Of a stretch of 64,000 bases of DNA, positions 8,271 to 16,354 are shown piece after piece. The DNA is from Sulfurovum sp. NBC37-1 (GTDB taxonomy: Bacteria > Campylobacterota > Campylobacteria > Campylobacterales > Sulfurovaceae): assembly GCF_000010345.1 (NCBI RefSeq), contig NC_009663.1, positions 372,001 to 436,000 on the forward strand, in the 5' to 3' direction. The first letter of the stretch is position 1. Every line of letters begins with the position of its first letter. Under the pieces are notes generated by a model. The model made no database searches and had not been told where the DNA came from. It was given only the letters and a program-made list of their open reading frames with translations. A program made the position numbers and the translations under genes.

Positions 8271-9629
8271 ATGTTCGATACGTTAACCGACAGTTTTAAA
8301 AATGCCATTGGAAAGATCCGTTTTCACGATGATGAAAAGGCACTGAAAAAAGCCACTGCAGAGCTTAAAAAATCACTTTTGAAAGCAGATGTACATCACA
8401 AAGTGGTCAAAGATCTCATCTCCAGCGTTGAGTTGGAGACGAAAAAGAACGGTGTTGGGAAAGACAATTTTCTCAAAGCGCTTCAGGACAAACTGACAGA
8501 TATACTGACCATAGAAGGTGCACCGAAAGGTTTTACTTTCGCTTCCAAACCACCGACCGTTGTATTGATGATCGGTCTTCAGGGATCGGGTAAAACAACC
8601 ACGACAGGTAAATTGGCTTATTTTCTCAAAGAGCAGAAAAAGAAAAAAGTGTTGGTGGTTGCAGCGGACCTTCAGAGGCTTGCGGCTGTAGAACAGCTCA
8701 GGCAGATCACCTCGCAGATCGATGTGGATCTGGTAGCCGATGAGAATGCTACACCGACAGAGATCGTTAAAAGAGCTTTGAAGAAAGCGGAAGATGAACT
8801 GTATGATGTCGTACTCATAGATACGGCCGGCCGTCTGGCTATCGATGATGAGTTGATGGATGAGCTTGCCGAGGTGAAAAAAGTCGCCAATCCGGACGAA
8901 CTCTTCTATGTGGCGGATGCCATGACGGGGCAGGATGCTGTCAGAACGGCACAGACCTTTAAAGATAAGATCGGTATTACCGGTGTGATCCTCACCAAGT
9001 TCGACGGTGACTCCAAAGGGGGCGTGGCACTGGGGCTCACACAGCAGGTAGGTGTACCGCTCCGCTTTATCGGTGCAGGTGAGAAGATGCCTGACCTCGA
9101 GCAGTTCATCCCTGACCGTATCGTCAGCCGTCTGATGGGTGCAGGAGATGTAGAGTCTCTTGCGGAGAAAGCCGCCGCTGCGATCGACCCAAAAGAAGCC
9201 AAACGTATGACGCAGAAGATCAAGAAAGGTCAGTTTAACTTTAATGACTTCCTTGATCAGATGGAGCAGATGAAAAAGCTGGGAAGTATGAAGTCCATTA
9301 TGGGAATGATTCCGGGTATGGGTAACATGGCTAAGCAGATCGGAGACATGGACCTTGAGAATTCAGATGAGATCAAAATGATCAAAGCGATGGTCTCCTC
9401 CATGACGCCAAAAGAGAGAGAAAATCCGGACCTTCTCAACAATACACGTAAAAGACGTTTGGCAGCAGGTTCCGGTCTAAGTCAAATGCAGGTCAACCGC
9501 CAACTCAAGCAGTTCAAGTCTGCTGCTAAAATGGCAAAGAAGATGTCAGGTAAGGGCGGTATGAAGCAGATGCAGGATATGATGAAGCAGATGCAGGGCG
9601 GTGGCGGCTTCCCGGGAATGACACGTTAA
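8271..9629 (+). CDS. ffh: Signal recognition particle protein Ffh (SRP54)
   Basis: 452 residues. Domains: N helical bundle (1-85), GTPase G domain with P-loop GLQGSGKTTTTGKL near 102-115, DTAGRLAIDDELM and TKFDGDSKGG, and a Met-rich M domain from about 300 ending in a run of KQMQ repeats and Gly. It binds 4.5S RNA and signal sequences of nascent membrane proteins and hands them to FtsY. It leads the cluster ffh-rpsP-khpA-rimM-trmD-rplS, a classic arrangement. Confidence 0.97.
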   Translation: MFDTLTDSFKNAIGKIRFHDDEKALKKATAELKKSLLKADVHHKVVKDLISSVELETKKNGVGKDNFLKALQDKLTDILTIEGAPKGFTFASKPPTVVLMIGLQGSGKTTTTGKLAYFLKEQKKKKVLVVAADLQRLAAVEQLRQITSQIDVDLVADENATPTEIVKRALKKAEDELYDVVLIDTAGRLAIDDELMDELAEVKKVANPDELFYVADAMTGQDAVRTAQTFKDKIGITGVILTKFDGDSKGGVALGLTQQVGVPLRFIGAGEKMPDLEQFIPDRIVSRLMGAGDVESLAEKAAAAIDPKEAKRMTQKIKKGQFNFNDFLDQMEQMKKLGSMKSIMGMIPGMGNMAKQIGDMDLENSDEIKMIKAMVSSMTPKERENPDLLNNTRKRRLAAGSGLSQMQVNRQLKQFKSAAKMAKKMSGKGGMKQMQDMMKQMQGGGGFPGMTR

Positions 9630-9670
9630 ACACCGGGATAAGACCAGTTTAATAAAAACTTTATAATCAT

Positions 9671-9685
9671 TATGGTAAAATCGCG
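9671..9685 (+). promoter_or_regulatory. Putative rpsP operon promoter
   Basis: TATGGTAAAATCGCG lies 133 bases before rpsP in the 188-base gap after ffh, so the ribosomal genes can be transcribed separately from ffh. A TATAAT at 9662-9667 is an overlapping alternative -10. The long leader between this box and rpsP could hold control elements; no clear hairpin was seen in it. Confidence 0.5.
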
Positions 9686-9817
9686 TTCCAAAAGAATTTA
9701 CAAAGTTTTGATGAGTACTTTACGTCATTAAAAAGTAGTTGTCAGAACTTGTTACAAAAATGTATGACTTTTCCTCGAGACATGCATAAGCAAAAGAAAA
9801 AACATTAAGGATATAAC

Positions 9818-10048
9818 ATGACAATGATCAGAATGACAAGAATGGGTAGAAAAAAGAAGCCATTTTACAGAATCGTAGTAACAGACAGTAGAAAAAGAAG
9901 AGACGGTGGCTGGATCGAAGCGATCGGTCACTACAACCCGGTCTCTGAGAACAAAGAGCTTACGCTTGATGAAGAGAGATTGAACTACTGGCTTTCTGTC
10001 GGTGCACAAATGAGCCCGACTGTAAAAAGACTTGCAGGTAAAAAATAG
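9818..10048 (+). CDS. rpsP: 30S ribosomal protein S16
   Basis: 76 residues, typical S16 beginning (M)[17 protein letters not shown] with [18 protein letters not shown]16 binds 16S rRNA in the body of the small subunit and helps assembly. The ATG at 9818 gives the standard family N-terminus and is preceded by AAGGATAT. It is followed after 5 bases by the KH-domain gene and then rimM, whose product also acts in 30S maturation. Confidence 0.97.
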   Translation: MTMIRMTRMGRKKKPFYRIVVTDSRKRRDGGWIEAIGHYNPVSENKELTLDEERLNYWLSVGAQMSPTVKRLAGKK

Positions 10049-10053
10049 TCTAA

Positions 10054-10296
10054 ATGGTAAGAGACTTTCTTCTTGCCTATACTAAACTTCTCGTGAACAA
10101 TCCGGAGGATATCTCTCTGGAGATCACAGAAGTGGATGAAGGATTCGATGAGATCACCATCTTCGCCAACAGTGAAGATATCGGTAAGCTCATCGGCAAA
10201 GAGGGAAGAATGATTAATTCCATTAAAACAGTCATCTCCGGCTGTAAAGCAAAAGGCGGTAAGAATTACCGTGTCAATGTCAAAGCAGCAGGCTGA
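10054..10296 (+). CDS. khpA: KH-domain RNA-binding protein KhpA (YlqC family)
   Basis: 80 residues made of a single type II KH domain, with the GxxG loop in IGKLIGKEGRMINSIKTVI (about 45-63). The family binds RNA and in Firmicutes partners KhpB. Its position between rpsP and rimM is highly conserved in bacteria and is part of the identification. The role in Campylobacterota is not established. Confidence 0.9.
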   Translation: MVRDFLLAYTKLLVNNPEDISLEITEVDEGFDEITIFANSEDIGKLIGKEGRMINSIKTVISGCKAKGGKNYRVNVKAAG

Positions 10297-10307
10297 AACA
10301 GAACTTC

Positions 10308-10844
10308 ATGCAAAAACCAATCAATGAAAATTTTTTTATCGCTCAGATCGGGCGAACCGTAGGACTCTGGGGCGACCTGAAACTCCATCTTCATACCGAT
10401 TTTCCCGAACAGTTCAAAGTGGGGAACAGCTATCAGAGCAACCGCGGTGAACTGACGATATCCGATATCAACTTCAAACGCGGGACCATCCGTTTCCAGG
10501 GCTATGAAAGTATTGATGCGGCTAAAAAACTGACCAATACAAAACTCTATGCCGATGAAGCGCAAACCAAGGAACAATGCCCTCTTGAAGAAGGACAGCA
10601 TTTCTGGTTCAATGTGATTGGATGTACGGTAAATCAGGGTGATGAGTTACTGGGTGTGGTGGATGATATCCAGCGTCTGGCGGATGTTGATTATCTTTCC
10701 ATCAAAACTGATAAGGCTTTGGTAGATACAGGTCTTCCCAAGAATTTCCTTGTACCCTATATCGACCGTTATGTGATCAATACAGATGAAAAAAGCAAGA
10801 TCGTTCATGTCAAAGATGCGAAAGACATTTTGGAAGCAAGTTGA
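10308..10844 (+). CDS. rimM: Ribosome maturation factor RimM
   Basis: 178 residues. The N-terminal RimM beta-barrel ([26 protein letters not shown]) is followed by a PRC-barrel domain containing the family motif [14 protein letters not shown] near 144. It acts in 16S rRNA processing and 30S head assembly, partnering S19. It starts 11 bases after khpA, and its TGA overlaps the first base of the trmD ATG. Confidence 0.93.
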   Translation: MQKPINENFFIAQIGRTVGLWGDLKLHLHTDFPEQFKVGNSYQSNRGELTISDINFKRGTIRFQGYESIDAAKKLTNTKLYADEAQTKEQCPLEEGQHFWFNVIGCTVNQGDELLGVVDDIQRLADVDYLSIKTDKALVDTGLPKNFLVPYIDRYVINTDEKSKIVHVKDAKDILEAS

Positions 10845-11527
10845 TGCACTTTTCTTTCGTAACACTTTTCCCCAATATCATTGAGGGGTATTTCTCAGAT
10901 TCCATTCTCAAACGTGCTATTGATGACGGCAAGATCTCCATTGATTTTTATAATCCCCGCGATCTAACTACAGATAAACATAACCGTGTCGATGCACCGA
11001 TGATCGGTGGTGGTGCAGGAATGCTGATGACCCCGCAGCCTTTGATGGATACACTTTCAAAGATCAAAGAGGAATCTCCTGAAGCGCATATCGTTTTTCT
11101 CTCTCCTGTAGCCAAACCGTTCATACAGAACGATGCAAAACGCCTGGTAAAAAAAGAGCATATTGTTTTTGTCAGCGGTCGTTACGAGGGGATAGACGAG
11201 CGTGTCATCGAGAGGCATGCCGATGAACTTTTCTCCATCGGTGATTTCATCCTGACCGGAGGTGAACTGGCAAGCATGGTGCTCTGTGATGCCGTGGCAA
11301 GAAATGTGGAAGGAGTACTGGGGAACAGCGTTTCTCTGGAAGTAGAGAGCTTCGAAGCCTCGCTGCTTGAAGCCCCTTCTTTTACAAAACCGATAAATTA
11401 CGAGAATAATGAAGTTGTTTCAGAGTTCTTAAAGGGTAATCATAGTAAAATCACGGACTTAAAAAGAGGGTTGGCTTTGTGCAAAACAAAGTTCTTTCGA
11501 CCAGACTTATACAAAAAGAAGGTATAA
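10844..11527 (+). CDS. trmD: tRNA (guanine-N1)-methyltransferase TrmD
   Basis: 227 residues from ATG 10844, which overlaps the rimM stop (TGATG); a TTG one codon upstream is unlikely to be used. SPOUT-fold knot motifs are present: [24 protein letters not shown] and [13 protein letters not shown]. The enzyme makes m1G37 in tRNAs reading CNN codons and so prevents +1 frameshifting. Fifth gene of the ffh-rplS cluster. Confidence 0.96.
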   Translation: MHFSFVTLFPNIIEGYFSDSILKRAIDDGKISIDFYNPRDLTTDKHNRVDAPMIGGGAGMLMTPQPLMDTLSKIKEESPEAHIVFLSPVAKPFIQNDAKRLVKKEHIVFVSGRYEGIDERVIERHADELFSIGDFILTGGELASMVLCDAVARNVEGVLGNSVSLEVESFEASLLEAPSFTKPINYENNEVVSEFLKGNHSKITDLKRGLALCKTKFFRPDLYKKKV

Positions 11528-11530
11528 CCG

Positions 11531-11890
11531 ATGAGAAATAAATATATTGAAAGCTTTGAAAAAGCTCAATTGGAAAACAGAAACATTCCCGAATTCAGAG
11601 CGGGTGACACTGTAAAAGTGGCAGTAAGAATCAAAGAAGGTTCCAAAGAAAGAGTACAGAACTACGAAGGTCTTTGCATTGCGATCAGAGGTCAGGGTAC
11701 AGGCAGAACTTTCATGGTAAGAAAAATGGGAGCGAACTCTGTAGGCGTAGAGAGAATCTTCCCGCTTTATTCTGACAGCATCGAGAGTATCGAAGTACTC
11801 AGAAAAGGTAGAGTAAGAAGAGCGAAGCTGTTCTATCTTAGAGAGCTTAAAGGTAAAGCTGCCAGAATCAAAGAACTCCGAAGAAAATAG
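11531..11890 (+). CDS. rplS: 50S ribosomal protein L19
   Basis: 119 residues of typical L19: [20 protein letters not shown] near 23-42, then [11 protein letters not shown] and [20 protein letters not shown] at the C-terminus. L19 lies at the subunit interface. The start follows trmD by 3 bases, and a TAGTAAAATCACG sequence inside trmD (11443-11455) could be an internal promoter. Last gene of the cluster. Confidence 0.96.
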   Translation: MRNKYIESFEKAQLENRNIPEFRAGDTVKVAVRIKEGSKERVQNYEGLCIAIRGQGTGRTFMVRKMGANSVGVERIFPLYSDSIESIEVLRKGRVRRAKLFYLRELKGKAARIKELRRK

Positions 11891-11905
11891 TTCTTTTGTT
11901 CGATT

Positions 11906-11950
11906 TGCACTCATCTTTTCGGAATGGGTGCAGTCACTTACTTTCGTAAG
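11906..11950 (+). terminator. Two hairpins after rplS (possible transcription end)
   Basis: TGCACTCAT (11906-11914) pairs with ATGGGTGCA (11924-11932) with one G-T wobble, followed closely by CTTAC-TTTC-GTAAG (11937-11950). They lie just after the rplS stop. Neither is followed by a T run, so they are stabilising or Rho-type ends rather than classic intrinsic terminators. Confidence 0.4.
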
Positions 11951-12118
11951 CTCCTTTACCCAAACCCGCAAATCTAAGTACAACTCAAACAAAATAATCT
12001 ATTTTACATTTTTTAACTACAGCAAACCAAAAAAATCTTTATTTCCTTTAATCCCAAAATTTTAAACAATAAATCAGATATAATATCTTTTTTCAAAACC
12101 AATCAGGATATTATTAAG

Positions 12119-12694
12119 ATGCTGTCAACCATTAAACACAAACTCATTACACTGTTGCAACTGCTGCTTGTCATTATCTTTATACTTTTTGAAGAGATAA
12201 TTTGGGAGGGAGTAGCCTACCCGGTCTATAAGTATGTACATTCGCTGAAGATCCTTCAAAAGGTCGAAGCAAAATTGCATGGGGTCAACCGATATGTGAT
12301 CCTGGTCATCTTTGTAGTTATGCTGGCTTCTGTTGAAGCGTTTGGACTCTATGCAGGGTATATGTTTGTGAGCGGGCATATTCTTATGGGGCTTGCGCTC
12401 TATCTTACCAAGATCCCCATTGCGGCATTTACCTTCTGGATGTTCCGTGTGACCGAGGACAAGCTGATGCGTTTCGGCTGGTTCAAGTGGATCTACGAAA
12501 AGATCATGGCTGCGATAGACTGGCTGAAGTCACTGGATATATACCAAAGTATGATGTTGAAAATCAAAATGACCAAAGAGAAGATCAGGCAGTTCTGGCG
12601 GTCTGTCAAAGTAAAATATTTTAGTAAAGAATCTCCTTTTGTCACAAGGCTCAAAAAGCTCTATTACAGTGTCAAGCAAGCGTTGAAGAAGTAA
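12119..12694 (+). CDS. Membrane protein of unknown function
   Basis: 191 residues. An N-terminal membrane segment (about 8-27, LITLLQLLLVIIFILF) is followed by an amphipathic part and two more hydrophobic segments (about 59-80 and 84-107). The last 70 residues are strongly basic and probably cytoplasmic. The protein resembles no family I recognise. It has its own TATAAT at 12079-12084. The next gene starts 6 bases after its stop, has the same layout (membrane helices, then a basic tail) and is probably a functional partner. Confidence 0.75.
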   Translation: MLSTIKHKLITLLQLLLVIIFILFEEIIWEGVAYPVYKYVHSLKILQKVEAKLHGVNRYVILVIFVVMLASVEAFGLYAGYMFVSGHILMGLALYLTKIPIAAFTFWMFRVTEDKLMRFGWFKWIYEKIMAAIDWLKSLDIYQSMMLKIKMTKEKIRQFWRSVKVKYFSKESPFVTRLKKLYYSVKQALKK

Positions 12695-12700
12695 GCAGGC

Positions 12701-13627
12701 ATGGGAAAACGACCGGTCTGGTTCTGGCTCTTTACGGCCTTCGTCATCATTGTTGGATTGGTCATAGAGGTCAGGCCCCTGCATGATGTGGTGTGGAAAT
12801 GGGTAGAAGATATATACCATTTCGCCAAAGAGAACCTTGTCGCTATCCTGGCGGCGTTCTTCCTTGTCAAAGGTAAGTTCATTCTCAAGATATTTTTGAA
12901 GAAGATCCTTTTTCTTTCCGCTACAGGGCTTGGAAAGCGTTACCTGATAGAACGTGTATTCACCTACCATTTCAAGATACATTTTCTCAACCACATCGCA
13001 CTGGACCTGAAACGTCTTCTCAACCATGTCAAAAAGAATTTCATATCATTTCCTATGACAAAGAAGATCATTACAGCTTTTGCTTTTTTGGGCTCATTGG
13101 GTTATGTAGGTAAATTTATGGGTACGATGCTGGCATTGAAAGTATTCATTGCCAAGATTTGGTCATTTCTTTTGGCTATTGTACTCAAAACAGGTGCATC
13201 CATACTTTATTTTTTTACGGATTATATTTGGGGAAGCTGGTTGGCACCTATTATCGAGGTAGTGATATTCTCATGGCTGTTGGATATGCTGGAAAAAGTC
13301 CCTTTCCTGACGAACAGTATACGCTGGATGTATCATACGGTACGAAAGAGTTTCAGGTGGTTTGAGGAGCGTGTGGGCAGACTTTTTCATTATCCTGTAC
13401 AAAGGGGCCTGAAGTGGCTGTTGGGAAAGACACGCAGGATGATCTATAAATTCATAGGATATAAAAGAGTGCCTGCCTACAAACAGTTAAGGGAGCTTCG
13501 TGCCTTTGAACCTAACAGGCAGCAGCAGTTGAAGCAAAAACGGGAAAAACAAAAAGATAAAAGAAGCAAACGTATTTCGAGATACAATCGATTCAAAAAA
13601 GAAAGAAAAAAATACCAGGCTCAGTAG
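12701..13627 (+). CDS. Membrane protein of unknown function with basic coiled tail
   Basis: 308 residues. Hydrophobic segments near 5-24, 44-72, 120-145, 150-180 and 185-200 suggest four or five membrane passes. The C-terminal 60 residues are very rich in Lys, Arg and Gln (QQQLKQKREKQKDKRSKRI) and would be cytoplasmic, possibly binding nucleic acid or acidic lipid. It forms a pair with the preceding gene. It overlaps the convergent smpB gene by 7 bases. No family recognised. Confidence 0.75.
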   Translation: MGKRPVWFWLFTAFVIIVGLVIEVRPLHDVVWKWVEDIYHFAKENLVAILAAFFLVKGKFILKIFLKKILFLSATGLGKRYLIERVFTYHFKIHFLNHIALDLKRLLNHVKKNFISFPMTKKIITAFAFLGSLGYVGKFMGTMLALKVFIAKIWSFLLAIVLKTGASILYFFTDYIWGSWLAPIIEVVIFSWLLDMLEKVPFLTNSIRWMYHTVRKSFRWFEERVGRLFHYPVQRGLKWLLGKTRRMIYKFIGYKRVPAYKQLRELRAFEPNRQQQLKQKREKQKDKRSKRISRYNRFKKERKKYQAQ

Positions 13628-14082
13628 GAGCGGTTCTTCATCGCCGTTTTGGCTTCCCTGTCGAGTGTTTTTGCTTTCATGTCCGCGCGCTTGTCGTGTA
13701 GCTTCTTCCCTTTGGCGATGGCAATGCTCACTTTGGCGTAGTTACGCTCATTGAAATAGATCATCAGGGGCACAATGGTCAGGCCGTCCTTGTGTACTTT
13801 GACATAAAGTTTTTCCAGTTCTTTTTTATGCAGAAGCAGTTTTCTTGGGGCACGGGTATCGGGGGTGAAATATTTGTTGGCGGTTTCAAGATGGGCGATA
13901 TGGGCGTTCATGAGGTAGAGTTCACCCTTGATGAAACGGCAGAAAGCATCGGAAAGGTTGGCGCGCTTGGCACGCAGGGCTTTGACCTCCGCACCTGAGA
14001 GTACGATGCCCGCCTCGAACTTTTCAAGTATCTCATAATCGTGTCTGGCTTTTTTGTTCTGTGCTACGATATTGATGGCCAA
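13621..14082 (-). CDS. smpB: SsrA-binding protein SmpB
   Basis: 153 residues: AQNKKARHDYEILEKFEAGI with LSGAEVKALRA, then NAHIAHLE and the basic C-terminal tail KGKKLHDKRADMKAKTLDRE. It binds tmRNA and delivers it to stalled ribosomes for trans-translation. In other Campylobacterota smpB lies next to ispE, csrA and truB; here ispE and truB lie 3-5 kb away with other genes inserted. No tmRNA gene was seen in the window. Confidence 0.95.
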   Translation of the reverse strand: MAINIVAQNKKARHDYEILEKFEAGIVLSGAEVKALRAKRANLSDAFCRFIKGELYLMNAHIAHLETANKYFTPDTRAPRKLLLHKKELEKLYVKVHKDGLTIVPLMIYFNERNYAKVSIAIAKGKKLHDKRADMKAKTLDREAKTAMKNRSY

Positions 14083-14171
14083 TGTCTGCCTTTACTTTGT
14101 TTTTCCGGAATTATAGCATATGGGCACCTCTAATAACTATAGATGTTCATAACATTGCCAGCTTTTGTCTA

Positions 14172-14199
14172 GGCTAGGCACTCTTTTGAAGGCCTAGCC
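14172..14199. other. Perfect 8-bp inverted repeat between divergent genes
   Basis: GGCTAGGC (14172-14179) and GCCTAGCC (14192-14199) flank a 12-base loop in the 161-base gap between divergent smpB and the VF530-like gene. It could be an operator or a small hairpin. There is no T run on either strand. Confidence 0.45.
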
Positions 14200-14243
14200 G
14201 TAGCTAAGTCCCATTTTTGAGTCTATTAATGGTATGATGTCAC

Positions 14244-14477
14244 ATGGAAAAAAATGAACACGGGAACAATCCGCTGCACGGTATCAACCTCAAACAGATA
14301 GTGAACGAACTGGTAGAGGAGTTCGGCTGGGATGCGTTGGCCGAACGAATCAATATCCGCTGTTTTAAACATGACCCCTCCGTCAACTCCTGTCTGAAAT
14401 TCCTTCGCAGAACACCCTGGGCACGTACCAAGGTGGAAAATCTTTATCTCAGAACAATTGTGAAAGAGGGAGAATAG
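14244..14477 (+). CDS. VF530-family (DUF2132) DNA-binding protein
   Basis: 77 residues with the signature of the VF530 family: [20 protein letters not shown] followed by [14 protein letters not shown] and [18 protein letters not shown]. These small double-stranded DNA-binding proteins occur in many proteobacteria; their cellular role is unclear. The stop (TAG, 14475-14477) directly abuts the ATG of the Crp/Fnr regulator, so both are probably translated from one mRNA. Confidence 0.85.
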   Translation: MEKNEHGNNPLHGINLKQIVNELVEEFGWDALAERINIRCFKHDPSVNSCLKFLRRTPWARTKVENLYLRTIVKEGE

Positions 14478-15146
14478 ATGTCAAAGTACGAACTGCTTCC
14501 TTTTTCCGGTCTGGATGAGGTGACCGTCAGCGAGATCAGCCGCCATACGAAGCGTATTATGTTCAAGAAGGGTGAAACGCTTTTTACGCAGGGTGAGTTG
14601 ATGCGTTATTTCTACATTGTGATCCGGGGGAAGATCAAAAGCTACCAGCTCAATCTGAACAATGCCAAAGAGCAGACGATCTTCATTTTCCGAGAAGGTG
14701 ATATGTTCGATACGATCGTGCTGCTTGACGGTCAGGAACATGATGTAATGTATGAGGCGCTTGAAGAGAGTGAAGTGCTGCAGATGCCCATAGAATTTGT
14801 CAGGGAACTCATTTCTACCAACAAGGAGTTCAATAGCAAATTCTTCCCCTATCTGGCGCGGCAGATGCGGCAGATGGAGGAACTGGCAACGGATCTCTCC
14901 CTCTTTAGTACATCAGAACGGCTCATCAAATTGTTGCTGCAGAATCTTGACCCCAATAACCTTATGAAGTACAATCTCATACAGGGACTTTCCCATACGG
15001 AGATCGCGAAACTCATAGGTACGGTGCGGCATGTGGTCGAACGACATCTCAAAGCGCTGAAGGCAGATGGCACCATAGAGACGAAGAACAGGAACATACA
15101 GATTGTCGATGCAAGAAAACTGCTGGATAAAATAAACCTTTTTTAA
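14478..15146 (+). CDS. Crp/Fnr-family transcriptional regulator
   Basis: 222 residues. A cyclic-nucleotide-binding-type beta-barrel (about 15-120, with GETLFTQGELMRYFYIVIRG) and a dimerisation helix lead to a winged helix-turn-helix at about 165-205 (LSHTEIAKLIGTVRHVVERH). The protein contains no cysteine, so it is not an iron-sulfur FNR-type oxygen sensor; the effector is unknown. Two hsp20 genes follow 125 bases downstream with their own promoter. Confidence 0.9.
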   Translation: MSKYELLPFSGLDEVTVSEISRHTKRIMFKKGETLFTQGELMRYFYIVIRGKIKSYQLNLNNAKEQTIFIFREGDMFDTIVLLDGQEHDVMYEALEESEVLQMPIEFVRELISTNKEFNSKFFPYLARQMRQMEELATDLSLFSTSERLIKLLLQNLDPNNLMKYNLIQGLSHTEIAKLIGTVRHVVERHLKALKADGTIETKNRNIQIVDARKLLDKINLF

Positions 15147-15189
15147 AGTTTCTGCTCCAAATTTTTATAAAAATGCAACCAAAGTAGCA

Positions 15190-15217
15190 TTGGATTCTCC
15201 ACTATACCCTTTATAAT
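15190..15217 (+). promoter_or_regulatory. Sigma-70-like promoter of the hsp20 pair
   Basis: TTGGAT (15190-15195) and TATAAT (15212-15217) are 16 bases apart, unusually close to consensus for this phylum. Transcription should start near 15224, directly ahead of the inverted repeat at 15227-15245. Confidence 0.6.
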
Positions 15218-15226
15218 TCATTTAGA

Positions 15227-15245
15227 TTTAGTCAAAGAGACTAAA
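15227..15245 (+). promoter_or_regulatory. Inverted repeat at the start of the hsp20 mRNA
   Basis: TTTAGTC-AAAGA-GACTAAA is a perfect seven-base inverted repeat with a five-base centre, a few bases after the predicted start of transcription. It could be a repressor operator or a weak 5' hairpin of the transcript. It does not match the CIRCE (HrcA) or HAIR (HspR) consensus. Confidence 0.5.
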
Positions 15246-15270
15246 AGTATGAAGCATAAAGGAGTCAAAA

Positions 15271-15708
15271 ATGTTAGTAACAAAATACAACCCATATAAT
15301 GAAGTGAAAAAAAGTTTCGATCTGTTCAATTCTTTAGTGCAGAATTTCGATGTAGCACGAGAAGAGGGGGCGATCGCCTCTTTTGTACCGAGAGTGAATA
15401 CAAGAGAGGGTGAGGATGCCTACCATGTAGAGATTGACCTTCCCGGTATCAAGAAAGAAGATATCGAGATCACCACAGAAGACAATGTCCTGACCATTTC
15501 CGGTGAGAGAAAGATGAAGGATGAGGTCAAAGAGGAAGACTACTACAAAGTAGAGAGTGCCTATGGGAAATTCTCGAGAAGTTTCACGCTTCCGGAAAAA
15601 GTGGATATAGAGAACATTCATGCCGAATCCAAAGACGGTGTGCTTGAAGTGGTCATTCCAAAACTCAAAGAAGAAGAGAAAAAACCTAAGAAAATAGAGA
15701 TCAAATAA
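15271..15708 (+). CDS. Hsp20 / alpha-crystallin small heat shock protein 1
   Basis: 145 residues with a central alpha-crystallin domain (about 45-140): VEIDLPGIKKEDIEITTEDN, LTISGERKM, and the conserved GVLEVVIPK near the end, followed by a Lys-rich tail. Small heat shock proteins bind unfolding proteins without ATP. ATG 15271 has AAAGGAG upstream. A second hsp20 gene follows after structured element A. Confidence 0.93.
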   Translation: MLVTKYNPYNEVKKSFDLFNSLVQNFDVAREEGAIASFVPRVNTREGEDAYHVEIDLPGIKKEDIEITTEDNVLTISGERKMKDEVKEEDYYKVESAYGKFSRSFTLPEKVDIENIHAESKDGVLEVVIPKLKEEEKKPKKIEIK

Positions 15709-15795
15709 GTTTTTTAAACTACACTCCGGCACGATGCAAATGGCAAAGCCACCCCTTCGGGGACGGTGCATCGCTTGTCGCATAGTTTAAAAAAC
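15709..15795. repeat. Structured repeat element A, copy 2 (between hsp20 genes)
   Basis: Bounded by a perfect 13-base inverted repeat, GTTTTTTAAACTA (15709-15721) and TAGTTTAAAAAAC (15783-15795). Inside, GATGCA (15733-15738) pairs with TGCATC (15767-15772) and a CCC-TTCG-GGG hairpin is at the centre. The core matches copy 1 at 5082-5146 while flanking stems differ but still pair. It sits directly after the first hsp20 stop, so it may modulate or separate expression of the two genes. Confidence 0.75.
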
Positions 15796-15841
15796 AATGA
15801 AACTGAATAAAAAAAGAAAGAAAAAGAGAAAGGAGCCAACA

Positions 15842-16267
15842 ATGGATGTAGTAAAAACAGCAAAAGATGTAGCCAATACAGTTGAAGAGAAAGTGGAGCA
15901 CGGACTTGAAGTTGCAAAAGAGAGTTTTGCCAATGTGGCCAGCCATCTTCCTTTTGCCAACCTTGCCAAAAAAGGGAGTGATACTTTCCGTATCGAGATC
16001 GATCTTCCCGGGGTTGACAAGAAGGATATCGAGTTGAAAGTGGAAGATAATATACTGACAGTTAAGGCGACGCGCAAAATGAAGAATGAAGTGAAGAAAG
16101 AGGATTATTATCTCTGTGAGAGCAATTTCGGCCTTATCTCACGTTCGTTCGTACTGCCGGAAGGCATCGACAAAGACAAAGTGGATGCCAAATATGAAGA
16201 CGGAAGACTCTACATCACCCTTGAAAAAGAGGAATCCAGAAAAGCGAAAAGCATTAGCGTAAAGTGA
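15842..16267 (+). CDS. Hsp20 / alpha-crystallin small heat shock protein 2
   Basis: 141 residues from ATG 15842, which has AAAGGAG at suitable distance; an upstream in-frame ATG at 15797 would add a Lys-only leader and has no ribosome site. The N-terminal 45 residues form a helical segment unlike copy 1. The alpha-crystallin domain (FRIEIDLPGVDKKDIELKVE, LTVKATRKMKNEVKKEDYY) and YITLEKEE follow. The two proteins share the domain but differ in their N-termini, so they are old paralogues and may form mixed oligomers. Confidence 0.92.
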   Translation: MDVVKTAKDVANTVEEKVEHGLEVAKESFANVASHLPFANLAKKGSDTFRIEIDLPGVDKKDIELKVEDNILTVKATRKMKNEVKKEDYYLCESNFGLISRSFVLPEGIDKDKVDAKYEDGRLYITLEKEESRKAKSISVK

Positions 16268-16275
16268 TAGGCTTA

Positions 16276-16291
16276 GGGAGACTGTTCTCCC
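16276..16291 (+). terminator. Hairpin after the second hsp20 gene
   Basis: GGGAGA-CTGT-TCTCCC, with outer TAGGG/CCCTA pairing across one unpaired base, lies 8 bases after the hsp20 stop. No T run follows, so termination is likely but not certain. Confidence 0.45.
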
Positions 16292-16354
16292 ACCCTATCA
16301 TCAGCTAAGATGTACTATACTCTCTACACTACTCTCCCATAAGGACAATTACAG

